NCBI GenBank assembly: GCA_000403295.2 | Contig: KE159612.1 | Location: 320,181-384,180 of the forward strand | From: Lachnospiraceae bacterium M18-1 | Lineage (GTDB): Bacteria > Bacillota > Clostridia > Lachnospirales > Lachnospiraceae | Direction: 5' to 3' | Length of the DNA stretch: 64,000 nucleotides | Shown: positions 1 to 8,299 of the stretch, piece after piece | Position numbering within the stretch: the first letter of the stretch is position 1 | Layout of the letters: every line of letters starts with the position of its first letter | The notes under the pieces: model-generated | The model's input: only the letters and a program-made list of their open reading frames with translations | Database searches by the model: none | Told to the model about the DNA's origin: nothing | Position numbers and translations under genes: made by a program

Positions 1-84
1 TGGGGAGTCGTGAACCAGCTCGCTGCACTTTTGCCGGGGGATCCGGAGGTCATGAAGCTCAAGCAGGAGATCCTGAGCCATTAA
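1..84 (+). CDS. C-terminal end of a truncated upstream gene
   Basis: The frame beginning at base 1 is open for 27 codons and stops with TAA at 82-84. The visible tail (NQLAALLPGDPEVMKLKQEI) is the amphipathic, proline-punctuated kind of helix that often closes tetratricopeptide-repeat proteins. Glycosyltransferases with TPR tails occur nearby (3603-4673), so a similar protein is possible, but this is inference from a very short piece. The function is unknown. Confidence 0.5.
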   Translation, partial: WGVVNQLAALLPGDPEVMKLKQEILSH

Positions 85-165
85 GGCCGCCCATTACCGT
101 AGTCAAACTGCTCTGATCATTTTAAAATCATTGTAGAATAACACTGAGTAACGGCATGAGGATTG

Positions 166-194
166 TTGTAAAAAATGTAATAGTATGATATAGT
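166..194 (+). promoter_or_regulatory. Sigma-A type promoter cut off from its gene by an IS
   Basis: TTGTAA at 166-171 and TATAGT at 189-194 are separated by exactly 17 bp. The promoter points at the methyltransferase gene that begins at 2140. With the element at 264-2112 and one target copy removed, the -10 box would lie about 90 bases before that start codon. An imperfect hairpin (about 203-240) lies in the leader. The promoter call rests on consensus match and spacing only. Confidence 0.5.
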
Positions 195-263
195 TAAATC
201 TACGTTACAAGGCACGTCTGGTCAAAGTGTGACCTGTAACAAATCCACAATTATATTTCTATA

Positions 264-2112
264 ATAGGCTCTCGGAATCTTGAGCCTGCCGACCAAAACT
301 CGGTAGCTGACTGAACATTGAAAAGTAAATATTATCCAAAATAGAATTGCTGAAACAAATTTTGGGAAAAAAGGCGCAGTTTACTAGACCATGCGCCAGA
401 CAGGGTTTATAATGGTATTGCTTATTCAGTTAAGCGGATTGCTCAAAGTACATCTTTTAGGTGGGGCGTCTTTGGCAAATCCCATGCATCAAGATGCTGA
501 CACATCATGATGGCGAACAGGCGGCAGTACCACATCTTAGAGGAACGGTATCTGCCGTCTTCCAATTTATAGTCTACTTTCTCACGTTTGTTACAGCGTT
601 CAGCAGAAGTCCTTGCATTGTATTCCAGTTTCCATTCCTTGCTGCTGCGGGGAGGGTCATTAAAAAGCCTTGGGTTGTCTTTCAAAACGAGATGGACGGT
701 TCTGCCATATTTTGCAGTGGAACATGGATTTTCACAAGTACAGGTAACGTTGCCCCCGGCAAAGCTAATCTTAGGGCATTTAAATTTTGTTCTGCCCTTT
801 GCAGATTCCGTACCGTCCCTGCGCATGACATGGCCGTCCCGGCATATGGGTACGCCGTCATTGTTGATGGTAAAATCATCTTTATAGACAGGAGGCCGTC
901 CTCTGTCAGCATTCAGGTCAATAAAAGGAATGATGCCATGATCGCGGCAGTATTCGTAGTAAGGCATTGCATCATGGGCGGAATCCAGCAGGAGTTTTGT
1001 AACAACGGCTTCCGGCAGGAACCGTTTCATGGAAAACCAGTTATAAAGGAAACCGATGGAATCATGCCGGGAAGCGGGGCTGAGGAAAGGGAAAACCGGG
1101 AGGTCATTTTCCGAATCGGCGGCAGTAAGCATGTATAAATCATAGCCAAAGTAATAGCAGTCCCGATGGGAATCCCAGCCGATGTTACAGTCGGGTTGGC
1201 TGTAAATGCGGTTGCACATGCAGTCATGGATCCCCTTTTCCAGGCAGCCACAGGTGCGTTTTTTTCGTTCCTGTGCAGCGGTATAAACAGGGGTGCCATC
1301 ACCGGCAAGGGAAAGGCTGAGCAGGTCAACCAACCCATCCTGTACGGAATGTTCAAGAAAAAGCACCTTAAAAATTTCGTAGAGGAGCTTGCAGGGATCC
1401 ATGTCAGTGGGGGGATCTGTCTCGAACTGCTGAAAAAGGTCTTTGACAGTGACTTTTTCAACAGAAGGAGCTTTGTCGCCCTTCTTATCCGGCTTTTTGG
1501 GCTTTCCTTTCGGTGGATGGGTGGAATCGGAAAGGTTATCCTTGTCAGAGAGCCACAGACGCCCCTGGAAATCGTAAAAAGTGCCGGTACCCGGGGTATC
1601 CCCGATGAAGAAGCCGGAAAGGATGGCATGGAGATGGTTTTCTTTGAGGTCGGCGGCCCACTTAGTATAGGAAGAGACCTTGAACTCAACGGAAAGAAGG
1701 ATGGAACGTAGCATGTCGGAAGGCAGTCTGGGAGCAGGACCGAAAACAGAATAGCGATCCTGCATGAGGGAGTCCAGCTCGGAGAGGTCAAGAGCCCAGA
1801 ATTTCTCCATGATATCCCATGTAGAGGCAGGGAGTGAGGAAACAGCATCTGGATAATATTTACGTAACTGAGTCAGGACACGTTCCTGATAGGCGGCATG
1901 ACCGCCAGGATTAAAAGGTTTCAATAAATCGCCCCCAATCAAAAAATCTGTACCGGCAGCGCCGGAACGAATTACCTTGTTAATCAAGGGGCGCGAAGCG
2001 CCGCATTTTTGAGGCGATTTGTCAATAGTTTTTTTGAAAAAAGTGGGGGAATTTATAAAAAACGACTCTCGGAAGCCGCATAAAATAAAGCTTTGAGATT
2101 CCGAGAGCCTAT
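264..2112 (-). mobile_element. IS1182-like insertion sequence, complete
   Basis: The ends are a perfect inverted repeat: bases 261-280 are the reverse complement of 2096-2115 (core ATAGGCTCTCGGAATCT). A TATA at 260-263 and another at 2113-2116 fit a 4-bp palindromic target duplication, giving an element of 1849 bp. It carries one transposase gene on the minus strand. A near copy of the terminal motif (CTCTCGGAA, 2067-2075) lies just inside the right end. The family call comes from the transposase; a related IS4/IS5 superfamily member is the alternative. It sits between a promoter (166-194) and the gene at 2140. Confidence 0.85.
443..1987 (-). CDS. DDE transposase, IS1182-like
   Basis: A 514-residue DDE transposase that would catalyse cutting and joining of the element ends. 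Recognisable features are LAGDGTPVY (first acidic site, about residue 228), LLLDSAHDA (second, about 335) and, near the C-terminus, a YxxR...ER...K block (about 458-475) typical of the C-terminal DDE segment. A Cys-rich stretch (CGCLEKGIHDCMC) lies near residue 247. The frame is unbroken. The longest start is TTG at 1987 with no clear ribosome site; GGCGCGAAGCGCC (1989-2001) forms a hairpin just upstream, the sort of structure that damps read-through translation in IS elements. The true start is uncertain. Confidence 0.85.
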   Translation of the reverse strand: MINKVIRSGAAGTDFLIGGDLLKPFNPGGHAAYQERVLTQLRKYYPDAVSSLPASTWDIMEKFWALDLSELDSLMQDRYSVFGPAPRLPSDMLRSILLSVEFKVSSYTKWAADLKENHLHAILSGFFIGDTPGTGTFYDFQGRLWLSDKDNLSDSTHPPKGKPKKPDKKGDKAPSVEKVTVKDLFQQFETDPPTDMDPCKLLYEIFKVLFLEHSVQDGLVDLLSLSLAGDGTPVYTAAQERKKRTCGCLEKGIHDCMCNRIYSQPDCNIGWDSHRDCYYFGYDLYMLTAADSENDLPVFPFLSPASRHDSIGFLYNWFSMKRFLPEAVVTKLLLDSAHDAMPYYEYCRDHGIIPFIDLNADRGRPPVYKDDFTINNDGVPICRDGHVMRRDGTESAKGRTKFKCPKISFAGGNVTCTCENPCSTAKYGRTVHLVLKDNPRLFNDPPRSSKEWKLEYNARTSAERCNKREKVDYKLEDGRYRSSKMWYCRLFAIMMCQHLDAWDLPKTPHLKDVL

Positions 2113-2139
2113 TATATAGAAAAAGAGGAATAAGAAACG

Positions 2140-3414
2140 ATGACTCAAATGCTGAATATTATCAAAAGTATAGGTGAATTGAAAAATTCTACATACATGT
2201 CAGAAAGAGACGCCCCCAAAATCCTGGAATTGTATAAAACTATTTACGAAATCGTAAATGATAAAAACAACTATGTCGAAAATTCTAATGCGATGCTGAA
2301 CTCTTTGTCAGAAAACAATCTGTCTGAAGAAGAAAGGCAGCAGTGGCTGGATTATGCCGGAGGTATATTTGCTTCTTATCTTGCTGTAAAGCTGTATGAA
2401 GAGCGGGGAAACGAACAGTATCATTTTTCACGTAAAGGATTAGATCAGGTTTTAGATTTCTTTTTAACTGGTAATAACAGTTCGGAAGTGATCTCTGTGG
2501 GCGTATATGCATGTGCGCAGCAACTTATCACGGAAGACCCGATGCGCTGTTATGAACTGACCAGAACCGCATTTACAATTCATCCTGACCTGGCTGGGAT
2601 CCTTGGGGTTGCGTACCGCTATGAAGGAACAGCAGCAGAAGAGCATATCACCGATGAATGTCCGTTCTGCGGAAACAAGGGGGAAGAGATTATGCCCTAC
2701 TACTGCTCGCCGCAGGTCTTAAAATTAAACAACAATCCGGTATTTCCTCCGGCGAAGCTCTGGATGAAATGCGGACATTGCGGAAATTATTTTACCTATA
2801 ATTTCCCGAAAGGAAATGTTGGGACTATCAATGGACACTATACGAATGAAAGAAGCGATATCATCCTGGAAAATAAATTCTCTCTTTCGGCTTATAATGA
2901 GATATTCCAACAGTTTAAAAGCATGACATCAGGAAAGGAATATCTGGAGATCGGAGTTGGCACGGGAGAGATGCTAGCAGTCGCGTTGGAATTTGGTTAT
3001 CATGCGGATGCTGTTGAAATCTGCCGGGAGGACTGCGAACGGATTTCTTCGGCTTTGGGTGTAAATATCAGGTGGTGTGATATCAATAATTACGAAACAG
3101 AAAAGCAATATGATGTCATTGTGATGGGAGATGTGCTTGAGCATGTGCTCCATCCTGTCGAGGTCTTAAAGAAAGTAAAGCAGATGCTGGCAGATGACGG
3201 TGTCCTGTGGATCTCAACGCCGAATTACAACAGTGCATATGCGAGAATGCAGAGATTTGCGCATTGCATGTGGCACGAACTGAACCATTATACATATGTT
3301 TCTTATGAAACTTTGGAAGAACTTCTGAAAACATTGCAGCTTGAAATTGTCCGCTATGATATGAGCGCACGGTATCTTGGTTCTATGGAACTGTTTGTTC
3401 GGCATGCAAAATAG
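2140..3414 (+). CDS. SAM-dependent methyltransferase with zinc-ribbon-like insert
   Basis: A 424-residue cytoplasmic protein. Residues about 1-165 are helical and unrecognised; about 175-235 contain CPFCGNKG and MKCGHCGNYF, two CxxC pairs suggesting a zinc ribbon; about 270-420 are a class I methyltransferase fold with the SAM-binding motif YLEIGVGTGEML and the post-strand-4 block VIVMGDVLEHVLHP. The start ATG at 2140 follows AAGAGGAATAAG. Its neighbours are a glycosyltransferase and chemotaxis genes, so methylation of a surface or flagellin glycan is a reasonable guess, but the substrate is unknown. An IS ends 24 bp upstream, separating the gene from the promoter at 166-194. Confidence 0.75.
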   Translation: MTQMLNIIKSIGELKNSTYMSERDAPKILELYKTIYEIVNDKNNYVENSNAMLNSLSENNLSEEERQQWLDYAGGIFASYLAVKLYEERGNEQYHFSRKGLDQVLDFFLTGNNSSEVISVGVYACAQQLITEDPMRCYELTRTAFTIHPDLAGILGVAYRYEGTAAEEHITDECPFCGNKGEEIMPYYCSPQVLKLNNNPVFPPAKLWMKCGHCGNYFTYNFPKGNVGTINGHYTNERSDIILENKFSLSAYNEIFQQFKSMTSGKEYLEIGVGTGEMLAVALEFGYHADAVEICREDCERISSALGVNIRWCDINNYETEKQYDVIVMGDVLEHVLHPVEVLKKVKQMLADDGVLWISTPNYNSAYARMQRFAHCMWHELNHYTYVSYETLEELLKTLQLEIVRYDMSARYLGSMELFVRHAK

Positions 3415-3488
3415 CCGCCGGGAAGATATGATTTGGATTTATCAATAAGAAAGTCAAAATGATACAGCGCTTGATACCTGTAATATGC

Positions 3489-3582
3489 AGTCCCGCTTTA
3501 CGCCAGATTTTATGTAGGATTAGGTCAATGCAGTCCGCTGCGCGTACCGAATCCGGCATAAAATCTGATGTACACTGGGACG
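3489..3582. repeat. Palindromic intergenic element
   Basis: CAGATTTTATG (3504-3514) pairs perfectly with CATAAAATCTG (3557-3567), and GTCCC (3490-3494) with GGGAC (3577-3581) outside it, so the region can fold into one long imperfect hairpin. It lies between the convergent methyltransferase and glycosyltransferase genes. There is no U tract, so it is not a classical terminator; a degenerate miniature element is possible. Confidence 0.4.
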
Positions 3583-3602
3583 CAGAAAGCAAGTTACAAA
3601 TA

Positions 3603-4673
3603 CTACATCAGCTTCCGGATCCTTTCCTTCGCCGGCTGATATCCTTTGCTCTGTGCTCTCCTGTAATAATTCAGCGCTTTCCTCACATCTCCGTTTACTT
3701 CATACCACACGCCCAGATTATACGCCGCCTTAAACGACCCATTTCCATACACTCCCTCATGCTCCGGGACTTCCCCGATTTCCAGGCAGCGCATATAGGA
3801 GCTTTCGATCCGCGGAAGATAGCTGACATAACGCTGCACATCTGAAAAGATTGCCTGCGTATAAAATGTCCCGCATGCAAAATGGTAATCCGCATAAGGC
3901 GCCAGCCGATCCCTTTCGTTTTCAATGATCTCGAATCCTTTTTCAAATTTTTTCAATTCCAGAAGATTATAAATATAGGAAATAACACCGCTTGTCCGAT
4001 ATCCTGTGCCGGAACCAGGAACCAGTCTGTAAAATTCCTCAAAATATCCGTCTGCACGGGCATGCTCCTTCATCAGCCACAAGGTGCGCGCAGTCTGATA
4101 CAGAACATAGGAATCCTCAGGCGCCTCCCGAAGTTCTTCAAGAAGAATTTCCAGATTGCGGTCTCCTTTTCCAGCCTGGAGATACCCGTCATGCTCAAAA
4201 ACAAGAGAAATCGGAGCAATAGGCAGTGGGCTGACAACCTGCTCGTGGATTCTTCCCTCAAACCAGGTATCCTTTGGGATCAGGCGGGTAATGTAGGCAC
4301 AGCTCCGGCTAAATTCTCCATTGGCCTCCCTGTAGCTGTCATGCCTCTGAATAGCGCCCACAGAGCCGCCTTTTTCAACAAAGCGCTGCAGATCCTTCCG
4401 CTTTCCGGAAACCAGGTACTCATCTGCATCCAGGACCAGATTCCAGTCACACGCTGACTGCGCCAGAGCATAGTTCCTTGCGGCAGAAAAGTCATTATTC
4501 CATTCAAAATAAGAGACATGTGCCTGATATTTTTCAGCGATTTCCAATGTATCATCCGTAGAACCAGTGTCTGTAATATAAATCTCATCCACAAGTTTTC
4601 TGATATGGGAGAGACATTTTTCAAGGCTACGTCCCTCGTTTTTAACAATCATAACCAATCCGATAGTTTTCAT
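3603..4673 (-). CDS. Family 2 glycosyltransferase with TPR-like tail
   Basis: A 356-residue inverting GT-A glycosyltransferase. The N-terminus GLVMIVKNEG is the usual nucleotide-sugar-binding start, ITDTGSTDDT follows at about 33, and LVLDADEYL (about 80-88) supplies the metal-binding acidic motif. After about residue 200 the protein is helical, with TPR-like spacing and a typical last repeat (AAYNLGVWYEVNGDVRKALN). The start ATG at 4673 follows GAGGTG. This architecture is common for cell-surface and flagellin glycan enzymes in Clostridia. The methyltransferase at 2140 and the flagellar genes nearby suggest such a role, but the acceptor is not known. Confidence 0.85.
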   Translation of the reverse strand: MKTIGLVMIVKNEGRSLEKCLSHIRKLVDEIYITDTGSTDDTLEIAEKYQAHVSYFEWNNDFSAARNYALAQSACDWNLVLDADEYLVSGKRKDLQRFVEKGGSVGAIQRHDSYREANGEFSRSCAYITRLIPKDTWFEGRIHEQVVSPLPIAPISLVFEHDGYLQAGKGDRNLEILLEELREAPEDSYVLYQTARTLWLMKEHARADGYFEEFYRLVPGSGTGYRTSGVISYIYNLLELKKFEKGFEIIENERDRLAPYADYHFACGTFYTQAIFSDVQRYVSYLPRIESSYMRCLEIGEVPEHEGVYGNGSFKAAYNLGVWYEVNGDVRKALNYYRRAQSKGYQPAKERIRKLM

Positions 4674-4772
4674 GGTTCACCTCGCAATTATTTTACTTAA
4701 AGATATCTTACCATCAATGCATAAGGAATACAACTGCCTGTGACCGTGCAGCGTAGTGCAAGGTTCAGGAGT

Positions 4773-4922
4773 GTTACTGTTCACACGGTGTCGTGCACTT
4801 GCTGCACGGCATCCGGCCAATTCAGTGATGGGGCGGGCATCCGGCCCCTCGCCAGGAGGCGACTTTTCAATGGGGCTGGATGCCGTTACTGTGAGCACCC
4901 GGCCAGGGTGTGAACAGTAACC
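4773..4922. repeat. Intergenic inverted-repeat pair, copy 1
   Basis: Two related units about 42-45 bp long lie in opposite orientation. Unit B (4773-4814) starts GTTACTGTTCAC and ends GGCATCC. Unit A (4878-4922) starts GGATGCCGTTACTG and ends GAACAGTAACC. Each is itself an imperfect palindrome. The same pair occurs at 55608-55698, where unit A matches at 44 of 45 positions. With the MCP terminator (4946-4970) this accounts for most of the 342-base gap 4674-5015; the rest shows no gene. Confidence 0.75.
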
Positions 4923-4935
4923 AGGAGTGAACAAT

Positions 4936-4970
4936 AACAAAAACAACCCGGGAGACGAAAACTCCCGGGT
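4936..4970 (-). terminator. Rho-independent terminator of the MCP gene
   Basis: On the minus strand ACCCGGGAG (4962-4970 complement) pairs with CTCCCGGGT (4946-4954 complement) around a 7-base loop and is followed by a T-rich run (TGTTTTTGTTATT). It lies 46 bases past the MCP stop codon. Confidence 0.8.
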
Positions 4971-5015
4971 ATTATTTCTTATCATATTATCTGCCTGTTA
5001 TGAAACTCAGGCTGA

Positions 5016-6908
5016 TCAATACTTCGCACCATCATAAATCACTTCATTACTATAGCTCTTATTATTTCCGCTCGGTGCGGTGTACGATGTATCCGCTGCT
5101 CCTCCGAAGCTGTCGGAGCTGTCATAGTTCATATCATAAGATCCGCTGTCAAAAGAACTGTCGTCATACACATTGCTGTCAAAGGAATCTGCTGCCGGCT
5201 CAGATACTGCTGGCTGGCTTACCATAGAACTTGTTCTTCCCTTTAAACGGAAGCGGCCGACCAGGCTCTTGAGCAGGCTGGACTGGCTGAACAATTCTTC
5301 GCTGGCTGCCGCGCTCTCCTCAGCGGTGGCAGAATTGGTCTGGATAACAGAGGAAATCTGGTCGATACCCTGGGTAACCTGAGAAATACCTTCTGCCTGC
5401 AGATCAGCGGACTCAGTAATCTTTGCCATATTGACGGCAATCTTATCCGCACTCTCCACAACTTTAAGCAGGGAACTCTGCGTATCAGTTGCGATCTGGC
5501 TCCCTTCGGAAACCGCATTCAAAGAGTTATTGATAAGCACTGTGGTGTTCTTCGCTGCTTCCTGACTCTTGGATGCCAGGCTGCGCACCTCGTCCGCAAC
5601 AACGGCAAAGCCTTTGCCTGCCTCGCCTGCACGTGCTGCCTCAACTGCGGCATTCAGCGCAAGGATGTTGGTCTGGAATGCGATATCCTCAATGGTCTTA
5701 ATAATCTTTTCAATCTCGCTGGAGCACTCATTAATGTTGGTCATGGCATTGACCATGGATTCCATCTTCTGCTTGCTGTTGTTGATCTCTTTTGCAGTAT
5801 CGGAGATCAGCTGGTTGACGTCGCGGGAATTGGATGCGGTGTCGTTGACCTGGTTGGACAGATCGCCAAGGGTTGCTGCCAGCTCCTCAACAGAACTTGC
5901 CTGCTCCGTAGCACCCTGGCTGAGGGCCTGGGCGCCGCTGGAAACCTGTTCGGATCCGTTGGCAACCTGCTCAGATGCCTGATGAAGCTGACCCAGTGTA
6001 TCATTCAGGGAATTGATGATCTTATTGCCGGACTGCTTGATCGACTCAAACTCACCCAGATAATCCATATCCATCTCGACTGTCAGGTCACCTGTTGCCA
6101 GGGAGTCCATCCTCTCACAGATATGGCCGATATAACTGGAAAGCGTAGTCAGTACAAAACGCAGATTCTCCGCAAGATCGCCCAGCTCATCCCGGGACGT
6201 ATATGTAACCTTGGTGCTCATGTCGCCCTTTGCCATAGCCTTGATGGCATTCTCAATCTCCAGGATCGGACGGGTAAGCCCTTTCACGATGGAAAGAACA
6301 AGGAATATGGTAAAAATAATGCTGACTAATGCAAGTCCATATAAAATGATCGTACAGATCTGCTTGGTCGTGGTGCCGTCCTTGTAATAATTAGCTGCAT
6401 TCTCTTCAGCCTGGGTAATGACCTGGTTCAAGGTGTCCTCAAAATGATTGGCAGCTTCCAGATATTCACCGTTGATTGATTCGATAGCAGCCTGGGAATT
6501 GCCTGCACGGATATACTCTACCGTCTTCTCACGGGCTGCGGAAGTCGCGTCATTAGCAGCTTCGACAGTATTTAACAGGGCTGCGTCTCCGCTGAAATTC
6601 GTCTTCAGTTCTTCCATGACGGTGTTCCGTTTTGCGGAGGCTTCATCAATCTCGCTGAGCACGGACTGACGTTCGGAACCGCTTGAGGTGGAAACCGCAC
6701 GGTATACATCCAGCTGAATCTCCCGGGTGATAGACTGTGCCTCCAGCGCACTCTTCACCATTGGGAAAGGAATATTATAAAAATCCTCCAACCCGCCGAA
6801 TACACTGCCTAATCCGATTGATGAAGCAATGATGGCTATGATATAAAAAATAATGACAATGCCGAATGAGACAAGCAGTTTGCTCCTCACCTTCAAATTC
6901 TTAAACAC
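5016..6908 (-). CDS. Methyl-accepting chemotaxis protein
   Basis: A 630-residue transmembrane chemoreceptor that signals to CheA. Order: cytoplasmic start, TM1 (about 11-33), a helical extracellular sensor of the four-helix-bundle type (about 34-183), TM2 (about 184-207), HAMP (about 208-262), then the coiled-coil signalling domain with the conserved hairpin tip (about residues 400-445; core [20 protein letters not shown]). No CheR-tethering pentapeptide is seen. The last roughly 70 residues are rich in Asp, Ser, Tyr and Gly, unusual for an MCP and absent from the second receptor at 48734. The start ATG follows GGAGGGAG. The ligand is unknown. Confidence 0.95.
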   Translation of the reverse strand: MFKNLKVRSKLLVSFGIVIIFYIIAIIASSIGLGSVFGGLEDFYNIPFPMVKSALEAQSITREIQLDVYRAVSTSSGSERQSVLSEIDEASAKRNTVMEELKTNFSGDAALLNTVEAANDATSAAREKTVEYIRAGNSQAAIESINGEYLEAANHFEDTLNQVITQAEENAANYYKDGTTTKQICTIILYGLALVSIIFTIFLVLSIVKGLTRPILEIENAIKAMAKGDMSTKVTYTSRDELGDLAENLRFVLTTLSSYIGHICERMDSLATGDLTVEMDMDYLGEFESIKQSGNKIINSLNDTLGQLHQASEQVANGSEQVSSGAQALSQGATEQASSVEELAATLGDLSNQVNDTASNSRDVNQLISDTAKEINNSKQKMESMVNAMTNINECSSEIEKIIKTIEDIAFQTNILALNAAVEAARAGEAGKGFAVVADEVRSLASKSQEAAKNTTVLINNSLNAVSEGSQIATDTQSSLLKVVESADKIAVNMAKITESADLQAEGISQVTQGIDQISSVIQTNSATAEESAAASEELFSQSSLLKSLVGRFRLKGRTSSMVSQPAVSEPAADSFDSNVYDDSSFDSGSYDMNYDSSDSFGGAADTSYTAPSGNNKSYSNEVIYDGAKY

Positions 6909-7227
6909 GCCTACTCCCTCCTATGTAATTGATTTTTTGATGTAAAAATATACGTATTTAACATTATTCTATACCTAAATTAAAAGAATGTAAATATATA
7001 TTTTTATATAATTCGAAGTTATTTTTTGGAAGCGAAGGCAAAAAAACAGTAAAAATTTCTTGGATTTAGTAAAAAAGGCTTTTCAAGATTGGGAAAAAGT
7101 GGCATAATGACATTATTGCAATTATATGTTACAATGTAAGAGTTGTAATTTAAAGTAGCAATGCAGGAGTTGAACAATTGGGTTACAGTAGACGGCAAAG
7201 CATAATAAAAAAGCGAGGATAAGAGAA
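6909..7227. other. Divergent intergenic region, MCP / transglycosylase
   Basis: An AT-rich 319-base spacer between divergent genes. The MCP ribosome site (GGAGGGAG, minus strand) lies at its left edge. On the plus strand a weak promoter (TTTCAA, 16 bp, CATAAT, about 7082-7109) could serve the transglycosylase. No clear sigma-28 site, RNA gene or ORF is seen. Confidence 0.4.
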
Positions 7228-8010
7228 ATGGCAACAGACTATTCAGTATACCAGAGCATATACAGCTACATGAACACTATTTTGGGACAGCTGCAGTCGC
7301 TCGGAACGCTGGGACAGACTACGGGTACGGGCAGTCTGTATTCTTCCGGCAGGACAACGCCATCCGGCATGAGTTTTGGAGAGACATTTCAGAGTGCTGC
7401 AGGCAGGCTCGGAGTGCCGGAGAGCATGGATGCAATATTTAAAGAAGCGGCGGAGAAGTATCATGTACCGGTCAATCTGCTGATGGCAGTAGGTAAAGCA
7501 GAATCCGGATTCAATCCGGACGCGGTATCCTCAGCCGGAGCGCAGGGGGTGATGCAGCTGATGCCCTCAACTGCGGCAGCATTGGGCGTGGAGAATGCAT
7601 TTGATGCAAGGAGCAACATCATGGGCGGGGCAAAGTATCTTTCCCAGAAGCTGCAGCAGTATAATGGTGACATTGATCTGACACTGGCAGCATATAATGC
7701 TGGAAGTGGGAACGTTGAAAAATATGGAGGGGTTCCTCCCTTTGACGAGACGATCAACTATATCCGCCGCATCCGGGAGTATATGGGACAGGAACTTTCT
7801 ACAGGCAGGACTGTAACAGGTACGTCTGCCGGCCAGAGCAGGAAGGCGTCGGGAACATTGCAAAATACGGCGTCTGATATTGACCTGACCCAGCAGATCG
7901 CAGAATACTTTGTAGGAATGATGAGGCTGCAGATGATGAGCCGGGTAAGTACCCTTGGCCTTGGAAGCTCACTGGGAAGTACAGATTCGGACGGCACCAG
8001 TCTGTGGTAG
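7228..8010 (+). CDS. Lytic transglycosylase (SLT domain), probably flagellum-linked
   Basis: A 260-residue protein with a soluble lytic transglycosylase domain at about 70-185. Its signatures are the catalytic-glutamate motif AVGKAESGFNP, then GAQGVMQLMP, and LAAYNAGSGNVEKYGG. Enzymes of this type cleave peptidoglycan glycan strands to the 1,6-anhydro product. There is no signal peptide, but the N-terminal segment resembles flagellar rod-cap-type substrates, so export through the flagellar system is plausible given that flgB follows. The start ATG at 7228 follows AGCGAGGATAAGAG. The IS1634-like element lies between it and flgB; a role in opening the wall for the rod is inference. Confidence 0.85.
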   Translation: MATDYSVYQSIYSYMNTILGQLQSLGTLGQTTGTGSLYSSGRTTPSGMSFGETFQSAAGRLGVPESMDAIFKEAAEKYHVPVNLLMAVGKAESGFNPDAVSSAGAQGVMQLMPSTAAALGVENAFDARSNIMGGAKYLSQKLQQYNGDIDLTLAAYNAGSGNVEKYGGVPPFDETINYIRRIREYMGQELSTGRTVTGTSAGQSRKASGTLQNTASDIDLTQQIAEYFVGMMRLQMMSRVSTLGLGSSLGSTDSDGTSLW

Positions 8011-8104
8011 ACTTGCCGAAAGACAGTTGAGAGAATATCAGTAAAACATACCATTTTTCCAGATGTTGTGGACTCGAAAAATACCTGCTACATAATGTGG
8101 GAAA

Positions 8105-8201
8105 GTGCAAAAAAACCTCAACTGCAAGCGGCGGACTGGTAAATTTTAAATATAAAAAAATAGTGAAAAAACTGGACTTTTCGAAGGATAAGGTGTATTA
8201 T
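8105..8201. repeat. Left copy of 97-bp direct repeat flanking the IS1634-like element
   Basis: Bases 8105-8201 are identical to 10297-10393 over all 97 positions; identity stops abruptly on both sides. The repeat ends with a promoter (TGGACT 8173-8178, 17 bp, TATTAT 8196-8201) that here points into the IS. It is best read as a long target-site duplication. Confidence 0.9.
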
Positions 8202-8231
8202 CCGGTTTTCAACACTTAAAATAATTAGTAA

Positions 8232-8273
8232 AGCCGAAATTCCTTGTAAAATAAGGGAATTTCGGCTTTTTCC
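8232..8273. terminator. Terminator hairpin inside the left end of the IS
   Basis: AAGCCGAAATTCC (8232-8244) pairs with GGAATTTCGGCTT (8256-8268), with a T run on the plus-strand side and T-rich sequence on the other. It lies 27 bases past the transposase stop and would also stop transcripts entering from the duplicated promoter on the left. Confidence 0.75.
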
Positions 8274-8299
8274 ATCCTCAAAAATGTTGTATATTTTGT

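Noticed and set aside
461..1138. Open frame on the plus strand opposite the IS1182-like transposase
   Set aside because: Antisense shadow of the transposase, with no ribosome site or family resemblance.
2034..2062. Outward promoter in the right end of the IS1182-like element
   Set aside because: TTGAAA and TATAAA are present but only 14 bp apart, too close for a normal promoter.
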